A stretch of DNA of 30,913 nucleotides from Collinsella sp. OM04-5. GTDB taxonomy: Bacteria > Actinomycetota > Coriobacteriia > Coriobacteriales > Coriobacteriaceae. How positions within the stretch are numbered: position 1 is the stretch's first letter; each line of letters begins with the position of its first letter. Positions 23,856 through 30,913 of the stretch are shown one piece after another. The notes below the pieces were generated by a model. That model was not told the DNA's origin, made no database searches, and saw nothing but the letters and a program-made list of their open reading frames with translations. The stretch spans positions 1 through 30,913 of the forward strand of contig NZ_QSUU01000005.1 in the NCBI RefSeq assembly GCF_003439125.1. The letters are read 5' to 3'. Both the position numbers and the translations under genes were made by a program.

Positions 23856-24891
23856 TTCCGCCGACCTCGCCTCGTGCGAGTCTGCAGATATTCAGCGACG
23901 CATCCTCGAGCTCATCGAGGGTGCGTCCTCCATTGCGATTTCGGGACACACTTCTCCCGATGGCGACGCCCTGGGCTCCGTGTTGGGTCTGGGCCTCTCG
24001 CTTATGAAGTTTTTCCCTAACAAGGACATTGCCCTGCTGCTGGCAGACGATGATCCGGTTCCGCGCATCTACCGCTTTATGGAAGGCTCCGATCGCCTGG
24101 TACCGGCATCTGCGTATACCGGCAATCCGGACCTGTTCATCTCGGTGGACGTGCCGGTCGTCGAGCGTCTCAATAATTCCGCCGAGGTGCTTCGTCGCTC
24201 CAAGCATGTGGTGTGCTTCGATCACCATCCGGCGCGCGAGGAGTTTGCCGAGCTCAGCCTGAGGCGCGTCGAAGCTGCAGCCTGCGCCATGATCATCGAC
24301 CGCTTCTTGGACAATTGCGGCATTGTCGCACGTGATGGCGTTGCGACCTGCCTGCTGTGTGGTTTGGTTACCGATACCGGCCGTTTTCAGTACCAAAACG
24401 CCGATGCAGCCGCGTTCCATGCAGCCTCGCGTCTGGTTGCCCACGGTGCCGATCCGGCGCGTGTGGCACTCGAGGTCTACCAGAGCATGCGCGTTGAGTT
24501 TTTGCACCTCAAGTCCATCGTTATGGGCCGCATTAAGACGGTGGCCCACGGGCGCGTCGCGTATAGCTACGCGTACCAGAGTGACCTTGAGGCGTGCGGT
24601 GTCACCTCGGATGAGTGCGACGGTCTGGTTGACGTGGTGCGCTCGGTGATGGGCGTCGAGGTCTGCCTGTTCCTGAAGGGCATTGAGGGCGATACCAAGG
24701 TGCGCGGCAACCTGCGCTCCAAGGGTGACCTCAACGTGTCCGAGATCGCTGCTGCCTTTGGCGGAGGCGGACATCCTGCTGCCGCCGGTTTCTCCAACAA
24801 CGGAACGATTCTCGAGACGCTCACCGTGGCACTTCCCATGCTGGCCGAACTGGTAGGGGAGGATCCCGCTTCGGTGACCGTCGAGCTTTAA
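23848..24891 (+). CDS. nrnA: DHH/DHHA1 phosphoesterase, NrnA-like
   Basis: A protein of 347 residues of the bifunctional oligoribonuclease/pAp-phosphatase family, which degrades short RNA oligomers (nanoRNA) and 3',5'-pAp. Metal-binding motifs are visible in order: SGHTSPDGDALGS near 32-44, SVDVPVVE, FDHHP near 125-129 (the DHH motif) and TDTGRFQY. The DHHA1 domain ends with GGGGHPAAAG near 308-317. It overlaps rbfA by 8 nt and precedes truB by 15 nt, a neighbourhood common in Gram-positives. Confidence 0.9.
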   Translation: MTNSADLASCESADIQRRILELIEGASSIAISGHTSPDGDALGSVLGLGLSLMKFFPNKDIALLLADDDPVPRIYRFMEGSDRLVPASAYTGNPDLFISVDVPVVERLNNSAEVLRRSKHVVCFDHHPAREEFAELSLRRVEAAACAMIIDRFLDNCGIVARDGVATCLLCGLVTDTGRFQYQNADAAAFHAASRLVAHGADPARVALEVYQSMRVEFLHLKSIVMGRIKTVAHGRVAYSYAYQSDLEACGVTSDECDGLVDVVRSVMGVEVCLFLKGIEGDTKVRGNLRSKGDLNVSEIAAAFGGGGHPAAAGFSNNGTILETLTVALPMLAELVGEDPASVTVEL

Positions 24892-24906
24892 CTTTTTGGA
24901 TGGTAC

Positions 24907-25839
24907 ATGGCTCGTCGTACGCCTTCTCAACTGAATATGCTGCTCGCCGTCGATAAGCCGGTGGGCTGCACGTCCCACGATGTGGTTTCGCAATGCCGGC
25001 GCGCCCTCCATGAGCGACGCGTCGGCCATGCCGGCACGCTCGACCCCATGGCATCGGGTGTCATGGTGGTGGGTGTGGGCCAGGCCACCCGTCTGCTGGG
25101 CATGCTCACGCTCGATACCAAAAGCTATGTCGCCGACATCTCGTTTGGCGCCGAGACCAATACCGATGATGCGGAGGGCGAGGCGGTCCGCACGGTGGCT
25201 GTTGCCAACGAGCTCCGCGATCCTGCCTATGCCCGTGAGCGCTTGGCCGCTATGCTGGGTCCGCAGATGCAGGTGCCGCCGGCGTTTTCGGCTATCTCGG
25301 TCAATGGCGTTCGCGCCTACAAGTCTGCTCGCGAGGGCAATGCGGTGGACCTACCTCCGCGCCCCGTCGAGGTCTATGCCGCCGACCTGATCGCCGTGGG
25401 AGGCGAAGGTGATACGTGTGTGTGGACCGTGGCGTTCTCAGTGAGCAAGGGTACCTATATCCGTGCGCTCGCTCGCGATTTGGGCCGCGCCTGCGAGAGC
25501 GCCGCGCACATTTCCGCGCTGCGCCGCACGGCCTCCGGTGTTGTTTCCATTGGCGCTTGTCATGCGGTCGAGGAGCTTTCTCCCGAGTCCGCGGCTGGCT
25601 TTGCCCTGGATCCCATTGCGGCCTTGGGCGCCACGCGTGTTGACTTGCCGGGCAATCTTGCCGACGACCTGCTCTACGGCCGACGCATTCCCGTTGAGCG
25701 TGCGCTTGCCGATTTCGATTCCGCGAAGGCGCCTTTTGCGTTGGTGCTCGATGGGGGACTCAAGGCGCTTGCCCGCATTGAGAGTGGCCGCTTTGTCATG
25801 GAGCACGTGTTTCCGCAGGCAATCGGCGGTGTTCGATGA
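24907..25839 (+). CDS. truB: tRNA pseudouridine-55 synthase
   Basis: A protein of 310 residues that makes pseudouridine at position 55 in the T-loop of tRNAs. It shows motif I (LLAVDKPVGCTSHDVV) and motif II with the catalytic Asp46 (VGHAGTLDPMASGVM), then PPAFSAISVNGVRAY and the GTYIRALARDLG motif near the middle. The C-terminal part is a short PUA-like tail. Its stop overlaps the start of ribF by 4 nt (ATGA). Confidence 0.95.
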   Translation: MARRTPSQLNMLLAVDKPVGCTSHDVVSQCRRALHERRVGHAGTLDPMASGVMVVGVGQATRLLGMLTLDTKSYVADISFGAETNTDDAEGEAVRTVAVANELRDPAYARERLAAMLGPQMQVPPAFSAISVNGVRAYKSAREGNAVDLPPRPVEVYAADLIAVGGEGDTCVWTVAFSVSKGTYIRALARDLGRACESAAHISALRRTASGVVSIGACHAVEELSPESAAGFALDPIAALGATRVDLPGNLADDLLYGRRIPVERALADFDSAKAPFALVLDGGLKALARIESGRFVMEHVFPQAIGGVR

Positions 25840-26843
25840 TGTTGTCCGCTCGTGAGCTCGCGCGTATCTTTTTCGAGGGCGAGTCGGACGAGGCCCGCAT
25901 CGTCACTGCCGATGCGTTTGATGAGTGCGAGCACTTGGGTGCTGCATCGATTGCCATCGGCGTGTTCGATGGCGTTCACCGTGGACACCGGGAACTCATC
26001 GAAGCGCTTGTCCGTGATGCCCGTGCCCATGACTGCAAGGCTGTCGTGGTCACTTTCGATCCCGATCCGGACGTTGTGGTGAGTCCTTCGCCCGCTCAAA
26101 AATTGATGACGACGGCCGACCGTCTACATGCCCTGGCTCAAACCGGGGTCGATGCGGTGGTGGCCGTTCCCTTTACGCCTGAGGTTGCGGCGCTTGACCA
26201 TGTTGATTTTCTCTCGCTGGTGTCGCGTCTGGTCGACATTCGATCGATTCGCGTTGGCAGCGACTTTAGGCTGGGTCGTGGCGGTGCTTCTGGTGTTGCC
26301 GAGATGCGCGCCTGGGGTGCCGAGCGCGGCGTTGACGTATACGGGCACGACTTGCTTTGCGAGGGCGGTGAGGCCATTTGCGCCACCCGCATTCGTCATG
26401 AGCTGGGACAGGGCCATGTGGAGCTTGCTGCTGAGTTGCTCGGCCGCCCGTATATGGTGCGCGGCGGTGTTATTCGCGGCCGTCACGAGGGTTCTGGCAT
26501 GGGCTTTCCCACGGCAAACCTACATGTTCCCGACGGCATTCAGGTGCCTGCCGATGGCGTGTATGAGGGCCTGGTGCTGGTCAACGACATCGTGTGGCCC
26601 GCTGCCGTTAACGTCGGACTGCCGCCGACGTATGCTGACGATGCGGCATCTGCGCATCTCGAGGCCAATTTAATTGGTTATACGGGCGACCTGTATGGCG
26701 CTTCCGTTTCGCTGGCGTTTACGCGCTGGCTGCGTCCGTCGCGCGTGTTCGATTCGCTGGATGAGTTGATCGCGACCGTCGAGGGTAATATCGAAGATAT
26801 TCGTCACAACTTGGGCGAGCAGGGGGTGAGCGTCCGTGATTAG
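25836..26843 (+). CDS. ribF: Bifunctional riboflavin kinase/FAD synthetase
   Basis: A protein of 335 residues that phosphorylates riboflavin to FMN and adenylates FMN to FAD. The N-terminal nucleotidyltransferase domain has IGVFDGVHRGHRELI at 41-55 and the FRLGRGGASG segment. The C-terminal kinase domain has SGMGFPTANLHVPDG near 220-234 and a family-typical end (RPSRVFDSLDELIATVEGNIEDIR). It overlaps truB by 4 nt and dnaG by 8 nt. A second in-frame ATG at 25839 cannot be excluded as the start. Confidence 0.95.
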   Translation: MMLSARELARIFFEGESDEARIVTADAFDECEHLGAASIAIGVFDGVHRGHRELIEALVRDARAHDCKAVVVTFDPDPDVVVSPSPAQKLMTTADRLHALAQTGVDAVVAVPFTPEVAALDHVDFLSLVSRLVDIRSIRVGSDFRLGRGGASGVAEMRAWGAERGVDVYGHDLLCEGGEAICATRIRHELGQGHVELAAELLGRPYMVRGGVIRGRHEGSGMGFPTANLHVPDGIQVPADGVYEGLVLVNDIVWPAAVNVGLPPTYADDAASAHLEANLIGYTGDLYGASVSLAFTRWLRPSRVFDSLDELIATVEGNIEDIRHNLGEQGVSVRD

Positions 26844-28944
26844 CGATGAGGAAAAAGACCAGGTCCGCGCTGCGTCCGACCTAGTTGCCATCGTGCAGGA
26901 AACGGTTGAGCTCAAGCCCCGCGGCCATGAGTTTTGGGGCTGCTGCCCCTTTCATGGCGAAAAGACGCCGTCCTTCCACATAATCCCTGCCACGCAGGTG
27001 TGGCATTGCTTTGGCTGCGGCGAAGGCGGCGATGTCTTCACCTATATCATGAAGCGCGAGAACCTGAGCTTTCCCGAGTCAATCCGATATTTGGCCGATC
27101 GCGCGGGTATTGAGCTGCATGACACCGGAGATCGCCGCGAGCGCGGTACCAAGCGTGCCCGAATCTACGATCTGTGCGCCGAGGCCGCCCAGTTCTACCA
27201 CACCATGCTTATGCGCGGTAAGGACGGCCGTCCGCGCGAGTACTTTGCCAGCCGCGGCATGGGTGGCGACGTCTGCCGCCGCTACTGCCTGGGCTTTGCG
27301 CCTGGCCGCAACGCGCTGGTGTCGCACCTGTCCCAGGCGGGTTTTACCCCGCAGGAGATGATCGATGCCAACGTTGCCGTGAGCCGCGGGCGCGGGCAGC
27401 TTGCCGACCGCTTCTACGACCGCGTGATGTTCCCCATCTTTGACGAGCAGGGTCACAACATTGCCTTTGGTGGTCGCATCATGGGTGACGGCCAACCCAA
27501 GTACCTCAATACCGCCGAAACGAGCGTGTTTCATAAAAAGCGAAACCTCTACGGCTTTAATTGGGCCAAGGAGTTTATCGTCGCGCAGGATACCGCCATC
27601 GTGGTGGAGGGCTATACCGACTGCATCGCCTGTTGGGAAGCGGGGATTAAAAACGTTGTCGCCACGCTGGGCACCGCGCTCACGGAGCATCACGTCAAGA
27701 CGCTCACCCGCTTTGCCAAGCGCATCGTGTATATGTTTGACGGCGATGCTGCCGGTCAAAAGGCCGCTCGCCGTGCGATTCAGTTTATCGAGCAGGATTC
27801 TATGGACCTGCGCTGCGTGGTACTGCCCGACGGTAACGATCCCATGGAGTTCATCACGGCGCACGGCGGAGGGGAGCTGCAGAAACGCATTGACGCCGCG
27901 GAGCCGCTCATGGACTTCGTGTACCGTTCGCTTCAGGAGTCGAGCGACATCTCCACGCCGGGCGGTCGCGCCAAGGCGCTGGAGGATGCGCTGACGCTTA
28001 TCTATCCGCTGCGCGACAGCTATATGATCGACACGTACTTTATTCAAATTGCCGACCTGTTGGGTTTGGATCTGGAGACAGTTCGTGCGAGCTCGGGCCG
28101 TGTGTTTCGCGATGTCGCCAAGCGCGAGGATGCCGAGCGCCGCCGCGAACAGAACTATGAGCGCCAGCGGGCGCAGGCTGAGCGGTCCGGTAGCGCGGGC
28201 GGTCGGGCGTCGGGTTCTCGCGATGCCGGTCGCGGTGCTTGGGCGTCGGGCGCGACGCCGGCAGTAGCGGCGCCGGTCGAGGAAGAGCCGTACGACTATG
28301 TCCCGCTCGATGCCTACGGTGCCGCGCCCGTGGAGGTCGTCGACGACCTGCCGCCGATCGACGTGCCTGATGGTATGGGTGCTGCACCTGTGACTGATGG
28401 TTCGGGCGCTCCGGCTGCGGCGGCGCCGATGGTTCTTACTGATCTTGAGCGTAAGTCCTTGGCAGGGGAGCGTGAGCTGCTGACCATGCTCACGAGCTAC
28501 CCCGACCTGTTCCGCACGTATGCCGACCGCATCTGCTCTATCGAGTGGGTTGACCCACGTCACGAGTCCATCGCATGGGCCGTTCTGGCAACTCCGCCGG
28601 GAACCGATCCTGCAGCCTGCATGGATGCGGCGCGCTCGGTGTGTCCCGAGGCGGCAACGCTTGTGAGTGCCGGGCGCATCTCGGCGACGAGCAAGCACCC
28701 CACCGAGACGAACATCGTGTTTATGCTCGATACGCTCGAGCTCTACACCATCAAGCGCCGCATGCGTGCCGCACAGGCCAAGCTGCGCCAGGACCGTTCG
28801 CTCGACGATGAGGCCCGTCGCGCGCTGACCGTGCAGGCCGCGCAGGATTCGCAGCGTCAACGCGAACTGCAAAAGTCGATCGGCGGCGTGGCGGACCCGT
28901 TCCGTTTGATCGGTCTGGAGGCCGCAGGCACCGAACAGGCCTAG
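26836..28944 (+). CDS. dnaG: DNA primase
   Basis: A protein of 702 residues that makes RNA primers at the replication fork. Its N-terminal zinc domain has C37-x2-H40 and C58-x2-C61 (CCPFHGEKTPSF, WHCFGCG). The catalytic core holds the conserved FGGRIM segment, the TOPRIM motif VVEGYTDCIA and DGDAAGQKAARRAI. A low-complexity linker rich in Ala, Gly, Arg and Pro (about residues 435-535) separates the core from a C-terminal helicase-binding domain. The start is GTG 26836, with AGGGGGTGAG 6 nt or so upstream, and overlaps ribF by 8 nt. The coupling of primase to a translation/flavin operon and its position before rpoD recall the classical dnaG-rpoD macromolecular synthesis unit. Confidence 0.96.
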   Translation: MISDEEKDQVRAASDLVAIVQETVELKPRGHEFWGCCPFHGEKTPSFHIIPATQVWHCFGCGEGGDVFTYIMKRENLSFPESIRYLADRAGIELHDTGDRRERGTKRARIYDLCAEAAQFYHTMLMRGKDGRPREYFASRGMGGDVCRRYCLGFAPGRNALVSHLSQAGFTPQEMIDANVAVSRGRGQLADRFYDRVMFPIFDEQGHNIAFGGRIMGDGQPKYLNTAETSVFHKKRNLYGFNWAKEFIVAQDTAIVVEGYTDCIACWEAGIKNVVATLGTALTEHHVKTLTRFAKRIVYMFDGDAAGQKAARRAIQFIEQDSMDLRCVVLPDGNDPMEFITAHGGGELQKRIDAAEPLMDFVYRSLQESSDISTPGGRAKALEDALTLIYPLRDSYMIDTYFIQIADLLGLDLETVRASSGRVFRDVAKREDAERRREQNYERQRAQAERSGSAGGRASGSRDAGRGAWASGATPAVAAPVEEEPYDYVPLDAYGAAPVEVVDDLPPIDVPDGMGAAPVTDGSGAPAAAAPMVLTDLERKSLAGERELLTMLTSYPDLFRTYADRICSIEWVDPRHESIAWAVLATPPGTDPAACMDAARSVCPEAATLVSAGRISATSKHPTETNIVFMLDTLELYTIKRRMRAAQAKLRQDRSLDDEARRALTVQAAQDSQRQRELQKSIGGVADPFRLIGLEAAGTEQA

Positions 28945-29013
28945 ATGTTGTGGTCAACCAGCGTATTCTTGCCTATATCCAGTCCTCTTTTTGGGTATAG
29001 ACGTCAATGTGTG

Positions 29014-29022
29014 TGCTAAAGT
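29014..29022 (+). promoter_or_regulatory. Extended -10 promoter upstream of rpoD
   Basis: TGCTAAAGT (29014-29022) is an extended -10-like element about 33 nt before the rpoD start. The -35 is unclear (TTGGGT at 28991 is 20 bp upstream). The 110-bp gap after dnaG shows no terminator, so rpoD is likely also reached by read-through. Confidence 0.4.
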
Positions 29023-29054
29023 ATTGAGTCCTGTGGACTATGAAGGGAGAATCT

Positions 29055-30404
29055 GTGCCAAAAAAGACTGAGAGCACGGGTACTGGGCTGGAATCCTACG
29101 TTGCAAAGCTCATGGGCAACGGCTCAAACAGGACTTCGGTAACCGAGGACGAGATTCAGGTCGCCCTGAAGGATATCGATGTTTCTGACGAGCAGCTCAC
29201 CGCGGTGTATTCCGCGCTGCGCAACAGCGGCATCCAGATTATCTCCGCGAGCGGTAACGACGACGCCCCCATGGACGTCGACGATGACGATAACGATACC
29301 GATACTGACGATTTCGATGATGACGACGAGCACGATTCCGGCTCGCTTGACGATCACGAGCTCAAGATGGCCCGTCAGGCCGATGCCGAGATGGGTTCTT
29401 CCAAGAGCAAGAAGAAGCGCACCGTGCGCACGTCCCGTTCACGCTCCCGCGTGCGTGGCATCGATGCCTCCACGGTGATGCTGACCGGCGACCCGGTTCG
29501 TATGTACCTCAAGGAGATCGGCAAGGTCGACCTGCTGACCGCCTCCGAAGAGGTCGATCTGGCCATGAAGATCGAGGCCGGTCTCGAGGCCACCGAGAAG
29601 CTCGAGGCTGCCGATGCCGGCGAGCTCGAGCTCACGCGTGCCGAGATGCGTCGTCTTACGCGCATTGAGAACGTGGGCCTCGAAGCCAAGCAGGCACTCA
29701 TCAGCGCAAACCTGCGTCTGGTTGTCTCCATCGCCAAGCGCTATGTCGGCCGCGGCATGCTGTTCCTGGACCTGATCCAAGAGGGCAACCTCGGTCTGAT
29801 TCGCGCCGTCGAGAAGTTCGACTACCAGAAGGGCTTCAAGTTCTCCACGTACGCCACGTGGTGGATCCGTCAGGCCATTACGCGCGCTATCGCCGACCAG
29901 GCCCGTACCATCCGTATTCCCGTGCATATGGTCGAGACTATCAACAAGCTCGTCCGCGTGCAGCGCCAGCTCCTTCAGGACCTGGGTCGCGACCCGACCC
30001 CCGAGGAGATCGGTGCCGAGATGGACATGAGCGCCGACCGCGTCCGCGAGATCCAGAAGATCTCGCAGGAGCCCGTGTCGCTCGAGACCCCCATCGGCGA
30101 GGAAGAGGATTCCCAGCTGGGCGACTTCATCGAGGACTCCCAGGCAATCGTTCCGCCCGATGCCGCCAGCTTCTCCATGCTGCAGGAGCAGCTCACTCAG
30201 GTGCTCGACTCGCTTGCCGATCGTGAGCGCAAGGTTATCGAGCTGCGCTTTGGCCTTGTCGACGGACATCCCCGTACGCTCGAGGAAGTCGGCCGCGAGT
30301 TTGGCGTCACGCGCGAGCGTATCCGCCAGATCGAGTCCAAGACCTTGGCCAAGCTCCGCCACCCCAGCCGTTCGAGCAAGCTGAAGGACTATATCGAAAG
30401 CTAG
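29055..30404 (+). CDS. rpoD: Primary sigma factor RpoD (SigA)
   Basis: A protein of 449 residues from GTG 29055, chosen because AAGGGAG (29043-29049) sits 5 nt upstream; the ATG at 29040 would place that site inside the coding region. Domain order: a region 1.1-like start, a very acidic stretch (about residues 70-100, mostly Asp), a basic [16 protein letters not shown] run, then region 1.2 ([18 protein letters not shown]), regions 2.1-2.4 ([38 protein letters not shown]), region 3 and region 4.2 ([20 protein letters not shown]). It directs RNA polymerase to housekeeping promoters. A terminator hairpin follows at 30414. Confidence 0.96.
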   Translation: MPKKTESTGTGLESYVAKLMGNGSNRTSVTEDEIQVALKDIDVSDEQLTAVYSALRNSGIQIISASGNDDAPMDVDDDDNDTDTDDFDDDDEHDSGSLDDHELKMARQADAEMGSSKSKKKRTVRTSRSRSRVRGIDASTVMLTGDPVRMYLKEIGKVDLLTASEEVDLAMKIEAGLEATEKLEAADAGELELTRAEMRRLTRIENVGLEAKQALISANLRLVVSIAKRYVGRGMLFLDLIQEGNLGLIRAVEKFDYQKGFKFSTYATWWIRQAITRAIADQARTIRIPVHMVETINKLVRVQRQLLQDLGRDPTPEEIGAEMDMSADRVREIQKISQEPVSLETPIGEEEDSQLGDFIEDSQAIVPPDAASFSMLQEQLTQVLDSLADRERKVIELRFGLVDGHPRTLEEVGREFGVTRERIRQIESKTLAKLRHPSRSSKLKDYIES

Positions 30405-30413
30405 TCAAGCAAG

Positions 30414-30449
30414 AAGCGCCCTCAAGCACATCCGCCTGGGGGCGCTTTC
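30414..30449 (+). terminator. Terminator after rpoD
   Basis: AAGCGCCC (30414-30421) pairs with GGGCGCTT (30440-30447) and is followed by TC. It lies 10 nt after the stop codon. Confidence 0.65.
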
Positions 30450-30452
30450 ATG

Positions 30453-30508
30453 TAGTCATTGGGGACGTTCTTGAATGACTAGTCATTCAAGAACGTCCCC
30501 AATGACTA
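30453..30508. repeat. 56-bp perfect palindrome, REP-like
   Basis: The arms 30453-30480 and 30481-30508 are exact reverse complements with no loop, centred on ACTAGT. Each arm contains CATTGGGGACGTTC and a GAATGACTA end. It lies between the rpoD terminator and the tRNA promoter. It is too symmetric and has no T-tract for a simple terminator. Its outer GGGACG segment resembles that of the inverted repeat at 13636. Confidence 0.8.
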
Positions 30509-30534
30509 GGTCGGAAAAATTCTCAAAAAAGTTC

Positions 30535-30562
30535 TTGCCCTAAGCTGATTCGTCCGTATAAT
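30535..30562 (+). promoter_or_regulatory. Promoter of the tRNA-Asn genes
   Basis: TTGCCC (30535-30540), a 16-bp spacer and a perfect TATAAT (30557-30562), 30 bp before the first tRNA. Confidence 0.75.
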
Positions 30563-30592
30563 AAACTTCGTTGCTTGAGAGCACGCACCTAT

Positions 30593-30667
30593 TCCTCGGT
30601 AGCTCAATGGTAGAGCACGCGGCTGTTAACCGCGCTGTTGTAGGTTCGAGTCCTACCCGGGGAGCCA
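30593..30667 (+). tRNA. tRNA-Asn (GTT), copy 1
   Basis: A complete cloverleaf of 75 nt with encoded CCA. The acceptor stem is TCCTCGG with CCGGGGA, the anticodon arm CGCGG-CTGTTAA-CCGCG gives anticodon GTT, and the T-loop is GGTTCGAGTCC. The discriminator base is G. Confidence 0.97.
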
Positions 30668-30676
30668 GAATTTCTC

Positions 30677-30698
30677 AGCCCATTTCGCTGGGCTTTTT
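30677..30698 (+). terminator. Terminator-like hairpin between the two tRNAs
   Basis: AGCCCA (30677-30682) pairs with TGGGCT (30689-30694) and is followed by TTTT. It would reduce read-through into the second tRNA copy, for which no separate promoter is visible. Confidence 0.6.
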
Positions 30699-30701
30699 AA
30701 T

Positions 30702-30776
30702 TCCTCGGTAGCTCAATGGTAGAGCACGCGGCTGTTAACCGCGCTGTTGTAGGTTCGAGTCCTACCCGGGGAGCCA
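30702..30776 (+). tRNA. tRNA-Asn (GTT), copy 2
   Basis: Identical base for base to the first copy, 109 bp downstream, with encoded CCA and anticodon GTT. Confidence 0.97.
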
Positions 30777-30782
30777 GGTTGT

Positions 30783-30812
30783 AAAACCCGTCGCTTAAGC
30801 GGCGGGTTTTTT
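30783..30812 (+). terminator. Intrinsic terminator after the tRNA pair
   Basis: AAAACCCGTCGC (30783-30794) pairs with GCGGCGGGTTTT (30799-30810, one G-U) around a TTAA loop, with six T in a row. No gene was seen in the last ~100 bp of the window. Confidence 0.85.
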
Positions 30813-30913
30813 CATGCCGCGACCACTTGACTCGAACGTTGCCATATCAACATTTCGTGTCGAGGATGTAATCCCGCGACCCACCACCTCAACATGGCGC
30901 GGTCGTTGTAAAA

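Overview
The window looks like a chromosomal segment from a high-GC Gram-positive gut actinobacterium of the Coriobacteriia, most likely Collinsella or a close relative. The basis is the housekeeping gene order, the GC-rich codon use of the core genes, the strong Shine-Dalgarno sites and a surface-protein remnant with an LPxTG-like end. The genus call is an inference from style and family resemblance, not a database result.

Left part (1 to about 11,400) is accessory DNA of clearly lower GC. It opens with the broken 5' end of an IS21-type istA transposase. Next comes a leftward OLD-like ATPase-TOPRIM nuclease. A rightward cluster follows: a multi-pass membrane protein with a UbiA-like motif, an overlapping small membrane protein and a long DUF4062 (TIR-like) protein. 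This cluster is the best candidate for an undescribed system. An Abi_2 (AbiD/F-type, HEPN) gene comes next, preceded by a structured leader that can pair with its own ribosome binding site. A decayed cell-wall-anchored protein and a three-gene HigB-HigA-SecB-like toxin-antitoxin-chaperone (TAC) operon with a palindromic operator complete the region. I read it as a defence island.

Middle part (11,400 to 16,000) holds an orphan LacI-family regulator, a Cys/Met-metabolism PLP-fold protein that seems to have lost its catalytic lysine, a 36-bp inverted repeat, a leftward ModE-like HTH protein and, divergent from it, an IMP dehydrogenase of the unusual Tritrichomonas type.

Right part (16,000 to 30,913) is core information processing. 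It contains leuS behind a long rod-like leader, then rimP-nusA-infB-rbfA-nrnA-truB-ribF-dnaG, all closely spaced or overlapping, then rpoD with its own leader, and two identical tRNA-Asn genes. RimP and RbfA mature the 30S subunit, NusA and InfB act in transcription and translation initiation, TruB modifies tRNA, RibF makes FMN/FAD, DnaG primes replication and RpoD is the primary sigma factor. A terminator-like hairpin in the rimP leader could attenuate the whole run. Two large perfect palindromes (13,636-13,743 and 30,453-30,508) with a related arm end suggest a REP-like repeat family. I saw no CRISPR array, rRNA, integrase or replication origin.
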